64,000 nt of DNA from Namhaeicola litoreus (GTDB lineage: Bacteria; Bacteroidota; Bacteroidia; Flavobacteriales; Flavobacteriaceae): positions 868,001-932,000 of the forward strand of contig NZ_JBHTMY010000003.1 of NCBI RefSeq assembly GCF_042679565.1, given 5' to 3'. Below the pieces are notes generated by a model, which did no database searches, had not been told where the DNA came from, and saw nothing but the letters and a program-made list of their open reading frames with translations. Below, piece by piece: positions 17,936 through 26,685 of the stretch. The position numbers were made by a program, and so were the translations under genes. Position 1 is the stretch's first letter; each line of letters starts with the position of its first letter.

Positions 17936-18009
17936 TGATCGCGAAAGGATTCGAACCTTTGACCGTCTGCTTAGAAGGCAGATGCTCTATCCAGCTGAGC
18001 TACGCGACC
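17936..18009 (-). tRNA. tRNA-Arg (anticodon TCT)
   Basis: On the minus strand the cloverleaf reads GGTCGCG acceptor paired with CGCGATC, D-arm AGCTCAGCTGGATAGAGC, anticodon stem TCTGC with loop CTTCTAA, and T-arm AAAGGTTCGAATCCTTT. Length 74 with discriminator A; CCA is not encoded. Its 3' end faces the island, so it is the likely integration target. Confidence 0.95.
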
Positions 18010-18052
18010 TCCAAATTTATCAGGTACGAAACCTCAAAATTTATTTTTATTG

Positions 18053-18127
18053 TCGGGGTGGCAGGATTCGAACCTGCGACCTCCTGCTCCCAAAGCAGGC
18101 GCGATAACCGGGCTACGCTACACCCCG
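18053..18127 (-). tRNA. tRNA-Pro (anticodon TGG)
   Basis: Minus strand: acceptor CGGGGTG pairs with CACCCCG, anticodon stem CCTGC with loop TTTGGGA, T-loop GGTTCGAATCC. Length 75, CCA not encoded. Middle gene of a three-tRNA operon, 43 bases from tRNA-Arg. Confidence 0.95.
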
Positions 18128-18153
18128 TAAAAACGGATGACAATATTTCACTG

Positions 18154-18237
18154 CGGAGAGACAGGGATTCGAACCCTGGCAACGGTTACCCGTTGACAGA
18201 TTAGCAATCTGCTCCATTACCACTCTGGCACCTCTCC
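18154..18237 (-). tRNA. tRNA-Ser (anticodon GCT)
   Basis: Minus strand: acceptor GGAGAGG pairs with TCTCTCC; anticodon GCT in the loop of stem CAGAT/ATCTG; a long variable arm (GTCAACGGGTAACCGTTG) typical of class II tRNA-Ser; T-loop GGTTCGAATCC. First gene of the operon, 26 bases from the promoter's -33/-7 pair. Confidence 0.95.
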
Positions 18238-18260
18238 TCAACAATCTGAAATTGCGGTTG

Positions 18261-18289
18261 CAAATGTAACAAAATTCACAGCTATTCAA
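18261..18289 (-). promoter_or_regulatory. Bacteroidota promoter of the Ser-Pro-Arg tRNA operon
   Basis: On the minus strand TTG (18289-18287), 18 bases, then TACATTTG (18268-18261). This matches the TTG-N19-TAnnTTTG consensus within one base of spacing, and predicts a transcription start about 15 bases before tRNA-Ser. Confidence 0.78.
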
Positions 18290-18406
18290 ATAAAAAAAAC
18301 TATTTTTTTTCAAAAAAAAAATAAGTGCCACAAATACAAGTTGTTAATACGTCAATTAATTAAGGGTTTAATTGAAAAATATTAGAAATTGATTTAATTT
18401 TAATAT

Positions 18407-18414
18407 TATCTTTG
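18407..18414 (+). promoter_or_regulatory. -7 element TATCTTTG for lipoprotein gene
   Basis: Fits TAnnTTTG, 35 bases before the ATG at 18449. A TTG at 18389-18391 lies 15 bases upstream, shorter than usual. Confidence 0.5.
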
Positions 18415-18448
18415 TTCATCATAATCATATTAACTAAATTTTATTCTA

Positions 18449-19120
18449 ATGAAAAAATACTTTGCTTTAACTGCTTTATTAGCTATTTTCTTTTTGTCAT
18501 CCTGCTCTTCAGTCAGTGTCACAGACTCTTGGAAGGATGATAATATGTCGAATATAAAAAATGATCAGGTTTTGGTGATCGGCAGAACAGATGACGCTGT
18601 TACTCGTCAGCGATTTGAACAAGAAATTGCGAATGCTTTAAGGGCTCAGGGCTACAAGGCAGTAGAGAGTTACACCAAATTCCCAGCTACATTGCACAAC
18701 GTAAAGAGAACAGATCAAGAAATTGATCAAATTGTATCTATGTTTAAAGCGGAAGGATTTAATGCAGTTTGTCTTACCGTTTTACGTGATATGAGTCAGG
18801 AAGTTGTATCTTCCCAAACCGGAGGTTATACTACAGGCGGATATTACCCAAGTTATTACGGTGGTTACTACGGTGGTTTTGGCGGTTATTATGGCAGCGT
18901 ATATTCTCCTTACGGTTATGGTTACGGTGGGACCTATGTTCCTGCAGAAACAAGAACTTATACTTCTAAAACCTATAAATTAGAGACAACTTTTTACGAC
19001 TTAGCTAAAGATCCCGGAAAACAATTGGTTGGCGTTGTTAGTGTAGATATCACTGATCCTTCAACTGTACAAAAAGTTGCACCGGAGTATGCAGCAGCAG
19101 TAGCCAAAAAGATAAAATAA
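18449..19120 (+). CDS. DUF4136-like lipoprotein with Gly/Tyr-rich insert
   Basis: A 223-residue protein with a clear lipobox (FFLSSCSS, Cys at residue 19), so it should be lipid-anchored in the envelope. The body resembles DUF4136-type lipoproteins: SWKDDN near the start, an alternation of helix and strand with RQRFEQEIANALRAQGY, and KLETTFYDL near the end. A stretch of about 35 residues (about 130-168) is nearly all Gly and Tyr with Ser and Pro, a low-complexity insert that probably forms a flexible loop. Function is unknown. It has its own promoter and a strong terminator, so it is monocistronic. Confidence 0.75.
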   Translation: MKKYFALTALLAIFFLSSCSSVSVTDSWKDDNMSNIKNDQVLVIGRTDDAVTRQRFEQEIANALRAQGYKAVESYTKFPATLHNVKRTDQEIDQIVSMFKAEGFNAVCLTVLRDMSQEVVSSQTGGYTTGGYYPSYYGGYYGGFGGYYGSVYSPYGYGYGGTYVPAETRTYTSKTYKLETTFYDLAKDPGKQLVGVVSVDITDPSTVQKVAPEYAAAVAKKIK

Positions 19121-19140
19121 TCTATATAACAATTTTATTG

Positions 19141-19167
19141 AAAGACCGGTTGATCCGGTCTTTTTTT
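19141..19167 (+). terminator. Rho-independent terminator
   Basis: aaagaccgg (19141-19149), loop ttgat, ccggtcttt (19155-19163) and a run of T. A textbook terminator 20 bases behind the lipoprotein gene. Confidence 0.9.
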
Positions 19168-19203
19168 ATTTTATATATTTAGGTCAACCAAACCTACACT
19201 CCT

Positions 19204-20442
19204 ATGCGTAATATATTGCTTATTGCCATATTGTTATTCCTACAAAATGGCTATACCCAAGATAGAATTTTTACCATTACATCTAAGGATAGCTTATTTG
19301 ACCAACCGAAATACAAAAGTAGTATTGGGGCCAACCTAAAATTGAATGGTTATTTTGATGTTTTTGGCGGATTAAATGACAGCGAAACCTTTAATGTTGG
19401 AAATATTGTAGTCTTAGGAGAACAAGATGATACAAGTAGTTTGAATTTCGATCTTTACCAAAGTCAGATCAAATGGGAAACCGTTTTTTTGACCAATAAA
19501 GGAGAGCAAATTATTGGCGTTGTAGAAGGTGATTTTTGGGGTGGAAATGGACATTTTAGATTGCGAAAGGCTTATGTCCAATCTGGCCATTGGCAAATAG
19601 GGCAGAACTGGAATGCTTTTGGTGATGAATATCTTTGGCCGAATATAATGGAATGGGAGGGACCACCCTCCGGAATTTGGTTGAGAAGTCCACATATAAA
19701 ATATTCGAATACTTTACGGGATCACCGTTGGGAATATGAAATCAGCTTTGAAGCGCCAATCAATGATTATAATAGTTTTGATGATCTCGAACCGCAATTA
19801 GAGGAAGTAGATCAAATTACTCCTGATGTAGTTATAGCCTTCAAAAGAAAGATGGATTTTGGGCATTTGAGGCTGTCAGGAATTCTTAGAAATATTCGTT
19901 ATTCATATGAAGGTGAATTAGATAATTTTTTTGGCTATGGACTATCTTTTACAGGAATTCATTTTATCGAAAGGAATAATTTTCAATTTCAATTGGTAGC
20001 CGGCAAAGGAATTACTGCCTATATGACAACCTTAGGCGGAAATGGATATGATGGCTTTCCGAACATAAATAATGAACTTGAAGCCACACCATCTATTGGG
20101 GGCTGGGGATCTTATGAACATTTTATTACGCCTCGATTGCATACCAATGTTGTCTTTGGATTTACACGGTTTTTTATGAATGAAGTTGATCGATTTATAT
20201 TCGGACAATCTGTGGTATCAAATGAAGAACTAGTGTTAAATGGAGATTACGATCAATTACATTACTACGGAATTTTTAACTTCATGTACGATGTTTTTGA
20301 CAAACGTATGACCATTGGTTTAGAATTAAATTATGGGGTAAAGCAAATAAAATACGATGGATTCATCAATCAAGTTTTTTATGATGAACAAAGGAGCAGA
20401 GATGCGATGAGAATTAGTTTTGGATTCATGTTCTTTTTCTGA
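19204..20442 (+). CDS. DcaP-like outer-membrane porin
   Basis: A 412-residue beta-barrel protein with an N-terminal signal peptide (cleavage near YTQ, residue 19) and a C-terminal aromatic strand ending in FMFFF, as expected for Bam-dependent insertion. The sequence KGEQIIGVVEGDFWGG, FRLRKAYVQ and LRSPHIKY follows the pattern of DcaP-family trimeric porins. The substrate is unknown. A multihaem cytochrome lipoprotein begins 40 bases after its stop, and no terminator is seen between them, so the two are likely one operon. Confidence 0.75.
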   Translation: MRNILLIAILLFLQNGYTQDRIFTITSKDSLFDQPKYKSSIGANLKLNGYFDVFGGLNDSETFNVGNIVVLGEQDDTSSLNFDLYQSQIKWETVFLTNKGEQIIGVVEGDFWGGNGHFRLRKAYVQSGHWQIGQNWNAFGDEYLWPNIMEWEGPPSGIWLRSPHIKYSNTLRDHRWEYEISFEAPINDYNSFDDLEPQLEEVDQITPDVVIAFKRKMDFGHLRLSGILRNIRYSYEGELDNFFGYGLSFTGIHFIERNNFQFQLVAGKGITAYMTTLGGNGYDGFPNINNELEATPSIGGWGSYEHFITPRLHTNVVFGFTRFFMNEVDRFIFGQSVVSNEELVLNGDYDQLHYYGIFNFMYDVFDKRMTIGLELNYGVKQIKYDGFINQVFYDEQRSRDAMRISFGFMFFF

Positions 20443-20482
20443 CATTATTTGTAAATTACTCCCTCAAACACATAACAGATAC

Positions 20483-22654
20483 ATGACCCGATTTCTTTTA
20501 ACGCTTACCCTTTTTGGTGTTTTTCTTACTAGTTGTAACAAAAAAAATGATTCTTATAGCTCTGTAAATACAAGTACTTTTATTTCGAAGTATAGGGATG
20601 GTTATGTAGGAGACGAAAACTGTAAATCATGTCATGAAACGGCCTATGAAGATTGGCGAGGATCTCATCATGATCTCGCCATGCAAGAAGCGAATGCTAC
20701 AACGGTTTTAGGTGATTTTAATAATCAATCCGTATCTCTTGATGGCGTTGATTACAGGCTTTACAAAAACGGTGAAGAGTTTATGGTAGACGTCAAGGAA
20801 ATTGATTCAAGTGAAAAAACATATATTATTAAATACACTTTCGGGATTACACCACTACAACAATATATGATCGATTTTGATAAGGGAAAAAAGCAAGTAC
20901 TTCGATTGACATGGGATACGATAGAAAAAAAATGGTTTCATCAATATGCCAATGATCAAATTCGGCCGAATGATTGGTTGCACTGGTCAAAAGGTGGGCA
21001 AAATTGGAATACCATGTGTGCAGAATGTCATTCAACAAACCTCCAAAAAAACTACGATGTAGCAAAGGATTCTTTTGCAACTTCCTATTCAATGATCAAT
21101 GTAAATTGTGAAAGTTGTCATGGGCCCGGTGAAAAGCACTTGCTTTGGGCAGAAAAAAAGGACAGCACTTTATCTATGTATACTTTTACCGGACTCAATC
21201 AGGCAGAACAAATCAAACAATGTGGACCTTGCCATTCCAGGAGGGTTAAGTTGACAGAAAATTTTACTCCGGGATTAGACTATGACGAACAATTCATGCT
21301 ACAGACCATCACGCCGGAGTATTATTTCGCTGATGGTCAAATCAATGAAGAAGATTATGTTTTAGGTTCATTTATGCAGAGTAAAATGTATATGAATGGT
21401 ATAAAATGTTCCGATTGCCATAATCCTCATTCTATGGAATTGAAATTTGAAGGAAACAAGTTATGCTTGCAATGCCATGTTCCTGACAAATACGACTCTA
21501 AGAACCATCATTTTCATGAAATGAATACAGAAGCAAGTCTGTGTATCAATTGCCATATGACAGGCAGGTATTATATGGGGAATGATTTTAGAAGAGACCA
21601 CAGTTTTAGAAATCCAAGACCTGATCAAAGTGAGGAATTTGGCACACCAAATGCTTGTACAGCATGTCATAAAGATAAAAGTAATAGTTGGGCGAGCAAT
21701 TATATTGTTCAATGGTATGGGCCAGAACGATTAGATCATTTTTCGGATTATTTGGTGCTTTCTACCAAGGAAAATATCAGTGCCTCAGAAAAGGAAAGGG
21801 TCCATCGTTTTATTTTAAATGTTAAGTATCCCTCATTAACAAGGGCAACAGCCCTTGAAAATTTGAGTATGACCAGTGAGGCAGATTTAAAAAACGTATT
21901 GGAAGCGACTAGAGATTCTGCATCTTTGATTCGTTTTAAAGCGGCTCAGAAGTTAATGAATTTACCTCTTGAGGATAGAGCTGGGGTAGGCTTGGAAATG
22001 ATGAAAGATCCATCTAAATTGGTGCGGTTAGGTGCTGCACAATTGCTTTTAGGATTTAACGCCAATCAGTTAAATGAATCAGATAGAGCCCAAGTTCACC
22101 AATTAATCAAAGAATACGAGAAGTTTTTATACGCCAATGCAGATTTTGCCGCAGGAAATTTAAATCTTGGTGATTATTTTATGCAGATAAATGACCCTGC
22201 AAATGCCATTAGGAGCTATCAAAATGCACTTAAAAAGGATAGTCTTTTGTTTCCAGCTTATACAAATCTAGCTACGGCATTAAATCAGACAGGCAAGAAT
22301 GAAGAGGCTTTGAAAATGTTGAATACCCTGATCCAGTATTATCCTAACAACGGGCGACCCTATTATTTAAGGGCTTTATTGCATTTTGAATTGCAGAATA
22401 ATGAACAAGCAATCAACGATTTAAAAACTGCGATCGATTTGGATGATCAAGACAGCAGAGCAAGATATAATTTAGCGACTTATTATTTCCAAAATTTTGA
22501 TTATCCTAATGCGGAAAAATATGTTCGACAAGCTTTGCTTATTGAACCGGAAAACCGAGATTACACTTACCTTCTCGCACTGATATACAGAGATTCAGGA
22601 AGAGCTAGGAAAAGTCAGGAATTAATGCAGAAATTAAACCAAAGCAATATATAG
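20483..22654 (+). CDS. Octahaem cytochrome c lipoprotein with HEAT/TPR C-terminus
   Basis: I place the start at ATG 20483, which gives a lipoprotein signal (FLTSCNKKN, Cys at 19); the longer frame from 20420 lacks one. The N-terminal half has eight CxxCH haem sites (CKSCH, CAECH, CESCH, CGPCH, CSDCH, CLQCH, CINCH, CTACH), in the arrangement of cytochrome c554-like multihaem proteins. The C-terminal half (about 450-720) has HEAT-like helices then several TPR units, ending with DQDSRARYNLATYYFQNF. It is an envelope electron-transfer protein with a protein-interaction domain; the redox partner is unknown. Pairing with a porin suggests substrate uptake coupled to redox chemistry. Confidence 0.85.
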   Translation: MTRFLLTLTLFGVFLTSCNKKNDSYSSVNTSTFISKYRDGYVGDENCKSCHETAYEDWRGSHHDLAMQEANATTVLGDFNNQSVSLDGVDYRLYKNGEEFMVDVKEIDSSEKTYIIKYTFGITPLQQYMIDFDKGKKQVLRLTWDTIEKKWFHQYANDQIRPNDWLHWSKGGQNWNTMCAECHSTNLQKNYDVAKDSFATSYSMINVNCESCHGPGEKHLLWAEKKDSTLSMYTFTGLNQAEQIKQCGPCHSRRVKLTENFTPGLDYDEQFMLQTITPEYYFADGQINEEDYVLGSFMQSKMYMNGIKCSDCHNPHSMELKFEGNKLCLQCHVPDKYDSKNHHFHEMNTEASLCINCHMTGRYYMGNDFRRDHSFRNPRPDQSEEFGTPNACTACHKDKSNSWASNYIVQWYGPERLDHFSDYLVLSTKENISASEKERVHRFILNVKYPSLTRATALENLSMTSEADLKNVLEATRDSASLIRFKAAQKLMNLPLEDRAGVGLEMMKDPSKLVRLGAAQLLLGFNANQLNESDRAQVHQLIKEYEKFLYANADFAAGNLNLGDYFMQINDPANAIRSYQNALKKDSLLFPAYTNLATALNQTGKNEEALKMLNTLIQYYPNNGRPYYLRALLHFELQNNEQAINDLKTAIDLDDQDSRARYNLATYYFQNFDYPNAEKYVRQALLIEPENRDYTYLLALIYRDSGRARKSQELMQKLNQSNI

Positions 22655-22659
22655 TACAT

Positions 22660-24249
22660 TTAGTCAAATTCACTGACGAACCTCAATTTGACGGAAGGAT
22701 ATTTGTCTTGCGTCATTTGTACGGTAAATGGTGAATCTGCTAAAAAGACCAATTGCCCTTTTTTATCTCTTGCAAGATATCTTTGTTTCACACGTTTAAA
22801 TTCTTCGAACTCACTATTTTTAGGATCATCAGGGTCTACCCAACACGCTTTGTGGATATTGATGGATTCATAAGTACATTTTGCATTGTATTCATGTTCA
22901 AGCCTGTATTGGATCACTTCAAACTGGAGCGCTCCAACTGTTCCAATTACCTTTCTGCCGTTCAAGTCTAAAGTGAACAACTGTGCTACACCTTCATCCA
23001 TCAACTGGTCCAATCCTTTAAATAATTGTTTGGCTTTCATTGGATCTGCATTGTTGACATACCTAAAATGTTCTGGCGAGAAATTTGGTACGCCTTTAAA
23101 TTCTAATATTTCACCTTCTGTGAGCGTATCTCCAATACTAAAACTTCCTGTATCATGCAATCCGACAATATCTCCGGGATAAGATTCCTCAACGATTTCT
23201 TTTTTTTCCGCAAAAAAAGCATTCGGACTTGAAAACTTCATTTTCTTACCCAATTTTACGTGTAAATAATTGGTGTTTCGCTTAAATATACCTGATACAA
23301 TCTTTACAAAAGCCAACCTGTCACGATGATTCGGGTCCATATTGGCATGAATTTTAAATACAAATCCTGTAAAGGTTTTCTCTTTAGAATCCACCAAACG
23401 TGTATCAGCCATTTTAGGTTGTGGTGTAGGGGCAATTTCAATAAAACAGTCTAATAATTCTTGAACACCAAAATTATTCAAAGCCGATCCGAAGAAAACA
23501 GGTTGCAAGTTACCTGCCAGGTATTCCGTTCTGTCAAATTCCGGATAAACTTCTCTTATCAGTTCAAGTTCTTCTCTAAGTACGTCGGCCGATTTTTTTC
23601 CTATCGCCTTTTCGAGATCCGGATTATCTAAATCGTCAAAAACAATTCCTTTGGACACCTTTAATTTGGCCTCACCAGAAAATAGATTTAATTTTTTTTC
23701 CCAAATATTATAAATTCCTTTAAAGTCATACCCCATCCCAATAGGGAAACTGAGCGGAACAACCTTTAAGCCTAATTTTTGTTCAACTTCATCCATTAAA
23801 TCAAAGGCATCTTTACCCTCTCTATCCAATTTATTGATAAATACAATCATTGGAATTTTACGCATTCGGCAAACTTCAACCAATTTTTCAGTTTGTTCTT
23901 CAACCCCTTTTGCAACATCGATGACTACGATTACACTATCGACTGCTGTGAGCGTTCTAAAAGTATCTTCCGCAAAATCTTTATGTCCTGGCGTATCTAA
24001 TATGTTGATTTTTTTATTTTTATAATTAAAGGCCAGGACAGAGGTCGCAACAGAAATTCCTCTTTGACGTTCAATTTCCATAAAGTCAGAAGTTGCCCCT
24101 TTTTTAATTTTGTTGCTTTTAACAGCTCCGGCTTCCTGAATGGCACCTCCAAATAGCAATAGTTTTTCTGTCAGGGTGGTTTTACCCGCATCAGGGTGCG
24201 AAATAATACCAAAGGTTCGTCTTCTGTTTATTTCAGATAAAAAGCTCAT
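22660..24249 (-). CDS. prfC: Peptide chain release factor 3
   Basis: GTPase that recycles RF1/RF2 after translation termination; 529 residues, the usual length. G1 is HPDAGKTTLTE (about 19-29), G2 region RQRGISVATSV, G3 DTPGHKDF, G4 NKLDREGKDAF; domains II and III follow. The G-domain motif pattern and the EAGAVKSNKIKKGATSDFM segment distinguish RF3 from EF-G. It is transcribed convergently to the cytochrome gene (5 bases between stops). Confidence 0.96.
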   Translation of the reverse strand: MSFLSEINRRRTFGIISHPDAGKTTLTEKLLLFGGAIQEAGAVKSNKIKKGATSDFMEIERQRGISVATSVLAFNYKNKKINILDTPGHKDFAEDTFRTLTAVDSVIVVIDVAKGVEEQTEKLVEVCRMRKIPMIVFINKLDREGKDAFDLMDEVEQKLGLKVVPLSFPIGMGYDFKGIYNIWEKKLNLFSGEAKLKVSKGIVFDDLDNPDLEKAIGKKSADVLREELELIREVYPEFDRTEYLAGNLQPVFFGSALNNFGVQELLDCFIEIAPTPQPKMADTRLVDSKEKTFTGFVFKIHANMDPNHRDRLAFVKIVSGIFKRNTNYLHVKLGKKMKFSSPNAFFAEKKEIVEESYPGDIVGLHDTGSFSIGDTLTEGEILEFKGVPNFSPEHFRYVNNADPMKAKQLFKGLDQLMDEGVAQLFTLDLNGRKVIGTVGALQFEVIQYRLEHEYNAKCTYESINIHKACWVDPDDPKNSEFEEFKRVKQRYLARDKKGQLVFLADSPFTVQMTQDKYPSVKLRFVSEFD

Positions 24250-24267
24250 GGATCAAATTTTGAGTGG

Positions 24268-24275
24268 CAAAATTA
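24268..24275 (-). promoter_or_regulatory. -7 element TAATTTTG before prfC
   Basis: Minus strand TAATTTTG fits TAnnTTTG, 18 bases before the prfC start. No clear TTG partner. Confidence 0.4.
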
Positions 24276-24349
24276 CGATAAAAGGTGAGAAATGAAGAAC
24301 TGGTCGGTAAAGTTTTTAAATATCCAGGATTCGTGACATATTATTTAAA

Positions 24350-25030
24350 TTATTCAAATACTTCAATACGCATAAAAACGTCTTCTAAGGGCCATTCATC
24401 AGACCCAGTTTCGAGGTTTACGATTATATCAATCACCGAAAACCCGGAAGTTACTTCTCCAAAAACTGTATGCTCATTGTCTAAATGATGCGCTCCACTT
24501 CTGGCTTGGATGATGTAAAATTCGAAAGGATTGGATACTTTTCCCGGATTATCTTCCCAATCTCTCGCTGCGGCTACAGCCCCATATTTATGTTTAAGCT
24601 GCACTGACATTTCTGGTGGAATCCTATAATTTTGATAACTATTCCTCATGGCATTGGTTGTTAAGTTTTCAGAATTACCTCCTTGAATGATAAAGTTTGG
24701 GACCACTCTGTAAAAGCAAGTGGTGTCGAAATAACCCATTTTTGAAAGAAAAATAAAATTAGCCCTGTGCAGGGGAGTTTCTTCGTAAAGTTTTAAATGA
24801 ATGTCGCCAAAATGCGTATGAAGTACAGCTTTGGTTTCCCTATTTTCGTTGCCATATTTTTTTAAAAATGCAACCGTATTATTCCTGTTGATACTGTCTA
24901 AGGGTTGAGCCTTTTTTATCTTCTTCGTCCTTTTGGTTGTTGATTTGGAATTGCTTTCTTCTCGATATTTTTCGTCTGAACAGGATAATATCATGAGCGT
25001 GGCCAAGAGAAAATATAGAAAGTATCTCAT
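24350..25030 (-). CDS. Lipoprotein cyclophilin-type peptidyl-prolyl isomerase
   Basis: A 226-residue protein with a lipobox (LMILSCSDEK, Cys 17) and a Lys/Thr-rich linker, then a cyclophilin domain (about 65-226). Family residues are visible in FYRVVPNFIIQGG and HTVFGEVTSGFSVIDII; the catalytic Arg is in FYRV. The domain is of the short bacterial PpiB-like type. It should assist proline isomerisation during folding of envelope proteins, anchored to a membrane by its lipid. The start at 25030 is supported by the signal sequence and by a TATATTTG element 17 bases upstream. Confidence 0.88.
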   Translation of the reverse strand: MRYFLYFLLATLMILSCSDEKYREESNSKSTTKRTKKIKKAQPLDSINRNNTVAFLKKYGNENRETKAVLHTHFGDIHLKLYEETPLHRANFIFLSKMGYFDTTCFYRVVPNFIIQGGNSENLTTNAMRNSYQNYRIPPEMSVQLKHKYGAVAAARDWEDNPGKVSNPFEFYIIQARSGAHHLDNEHTVFGEVTSGFSVIDIIVNLETGSDEWPLEDVFMRIEVFE

Positions 25031-25047
25031 ATATTTTGATTAACGCA

Positions 25048-25055
25048 CAAATATA
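25048..25055 (-). promoter_or_regulatory. -7 element TATATTTG before the cyclophilin gene
   Basis: Minus strand match to TAnnTTTG, 17 bases before the start codon; no TTG at the expected upstream distance. Confidence 0.45.
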
Positions 25056-25214
25056 AGAGAAATGTTAGAATAGGAATTTTAGAAATATTGTGTTTAACTT
25101 TTTTTAATCAAAATTAAACAGTTAAATTTGCAGGACTGAATTAGATTCAAAACATAAGATCAAACTACTTTGTTTTTTAGATTATCTTTATTGCATCTAA
25201 ATTTTGATATAGAA

Positions 25215-25733
25215 ATGGAAGAAAAAGTCATCTTGGTTGATAGAGAAGATAATGAGATCGGTACCATGCCTAAACTCGAAGCACATGAAAAAGCAGTATT
25301 ACACAGGGCTTTTTCGGTTTTTATATTTAATGAAAAAGGTGAATTGATGTTGCAAAGAAGAGCTTTACATAAATACCACTCTCCCGGTTTATGGACCAAT
25401 ACCTGCTGCAGCCATCAAAGGGCAGGCGAGAGCAATATTGAAGCCGGTAAAAGACGGCTATTTGAAGAAATGGGTTTTAGCTGTGCTTTAGAAGATACCT
25501 TTTGGTTTATCTATAAAGCTAGTTTTGAAAATGGATTGACAGAACATGAATTAGATCATGTGATGATTGGTGAATACAACGCTGAACCGAAAATTAATCC
25601 TGATGAAGTAGCCGAATACAAATGGATATCTTTAGACGATTTAAAAATTGATATGGAGAATCATCCTGATAAATATACTGCTTGGTTTAAAATTATATTT
25701 CAAGAATACGATCAAAGACTATTAAAAAAATGA
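25215..25733 (+). CDS. idi: Isopentenyl-diphosphate delta-isomerase (type I)
   Basis: Interconverts isopentenyl and dimethylallyl diphosphate for isoprenoid synthesis. The start is set at ATG 25215 (MEEKVILVDRED), which matches the family N-terminus; the frame is open further upstream to a non-conserved ATG. The Nudix-fold protein of 172 residues has LHRAFSVFIF, the catalytic Cys in TNTCCSHQRAGE, and the Glu-rich region RRLFEEMGF. The last codons overlap queD by 4 bases (ATGA), so the two are translated together. Confidence 0.94.
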   Translation: MEEKVILVDREDNEIGTMPKLEAHEKAVLHRAFSVFIFNEKGELMLQRRALHKYHSPGLWTNTCCSHQRAGESNIEAGKRRLFEEMGFSCALEDTFWFIYKASFENGLTEHELDHVMIGEYNAEPKINPDEVAEYKWISLDDLKIDMENHPDKYTAWFKIIFQEYDQRLLKK

Positions 25734-26140
25734 AGGTAACCGTTCATAGAAAAGCACATTTTAATGCTGCGCACCAATTATCAAATCCTGATTGGACGAA
25801 TGAAAAAAACGAACAAGTTTTCGGGAAATGTGCCAATCCACTCTATCACGGGCACAATTATGAGTTGATAGTTTCAATTAAAGGAGATATTCATCCTGAT
25901 ACAGGTTATGTGGTGGATATGAAATGGTTAAAAGATTTGATTTTTGAAGAAATAGAAGAAAAATTTGATCATAAAAACCTGAATTTACAAGTAGAAGAAT
26001 TTAAAGAACTCAATCCAAGTGCAGAAAATATTTGTGTGGTCATATGGCAGATTTTGAGAAAAAAAATAGACCTCAACAAAGAGTTAACTGTTACGCTTTA
26101 TGAAACGCCTAGAAACTTTGTCACATATAGTGGTGAGTAA
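25730..26140 (+). CDS. queD: 6-carboxytetrahydropterin synthase (QueD/PTPS family)
   Basis: A 136-residue T-fold enzyme. The zinc ligands are in FNAAHQL and YHGHNYEL, and the catalytic Cys in FGKCANPLYHG; the C-terminal TLYETPRN is the substrate-binding Glu motif of the family. In bacteria the protein usually makes the first committed precursor of queuosine, but the family also includes pterin synthases, so the exact substrate is inferred. It shares the ATGA overlap with idi and is followed after 11 bases by a peroxiredoxin gene. Confidence 0.88.
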   Translation: MKVTVHRKAHFNAAHQLSNPDWTNEKNEQVFGKCANPLYHGHNYELIVSIKGDIHPDTGYVVDMKWLKDLIFEEIEEKFDHKNLNLQVEEFKELNPSAENICVVIWQILRKKIDLNKELTVTLYETPRNFVTYSGE

Positions 26141-26151
26141 AATATTGAATC

Positions 26152-26685
26152 ATGAAAATTAAATCAATTCTTCTTGTAGTATTATTTGGTTTAATTTCAA
26201 CCTTAATCAGCTGTCAGATGAAATCCAATCAACCCTTAAAAGTAGGTGATCAACTACCACATTTTACACTAATGGATCAGACCGGATCAAATTACGATAT
26301 CCAAAAAGATTTGGGAAAAAAGAATTTGGTCATTTATTTTTATCCCAAAGACGATACCCCCGGATGTACGAAGGAGGCATGTAAATTTAGAGATGATTAC
26401 CACATTTTTAATGACCTCAATGCAAAAGTAATAGGAATTAGTTCTGACAATGTAAAAAGTCATGCAGATTTCGCCGCAAAATATAACCTTCCATTTACAC
26501 TTCTTTCAGATGGCAATAATGAATTGCGAAAGTCGTTTGGTGTTCCCAGTAATATGTTTGGTTTGGTTCCAGGAAGAGTGACCTATATTGTGGGCATGGA
26601 TGGTAAGGTTAAATATATTTTTAATAATTTGTTCAAAGCAGAACAACACATCGAAGAAGCAAAAAAAATTCTTCAGCGTACTTAA
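26152..26685 (+). CDS. bcp: Thioredoxin-dependent peroxiredoxin (Bcp/PrxQ type), lipoprotein
   Basis: A 177-residue peroxidase. The active-site box is FYPKDDTPGCTKEACKFRD, with the peroxidatic Cys in TPGCT and a resolving Cys five residues later, as in PrxQ. It differs from cytosolic Bcp in having an N-terminal signal with a lipobox (LISCQM), so it should sit in the envelope. It reduces hydroperoxides with thioredoxin-like donors. Third gene of an idi-queD-bcp cluster; its stop overlaps the convergent add gene by 4 bases. Confidence 0.88.
   Translation: MKIKSILLVVLFGLISTLISCQMKSNQPLKVGDQLPHFTLMDQTGSNYDIQKDLGKKNLVIYFYPKDDTPGCTKEACKFRDDYHIFNDLNAKVIGISSDNVKSHADFAAKYNLPFTLLSDGNNELRKSFGVPSNMFGLVPGRVTYIVGMDGKVKYIFNNLFKAEQHIEEAKKILQRT

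Noticed and set aside
17913..18331. Several open frames across the tRNA genes on both strands
   Set aside because: They lie within three well-formed tRNA cloverleafs and their terminator or promoter, and the sequence reads as tRNA, not protein.
20420..20482. Upstream extension of the cytochrome gene
   Set aside because: The extension overlaps the porin end and removes the lipoprotein signal, which starts at ATG 20483.
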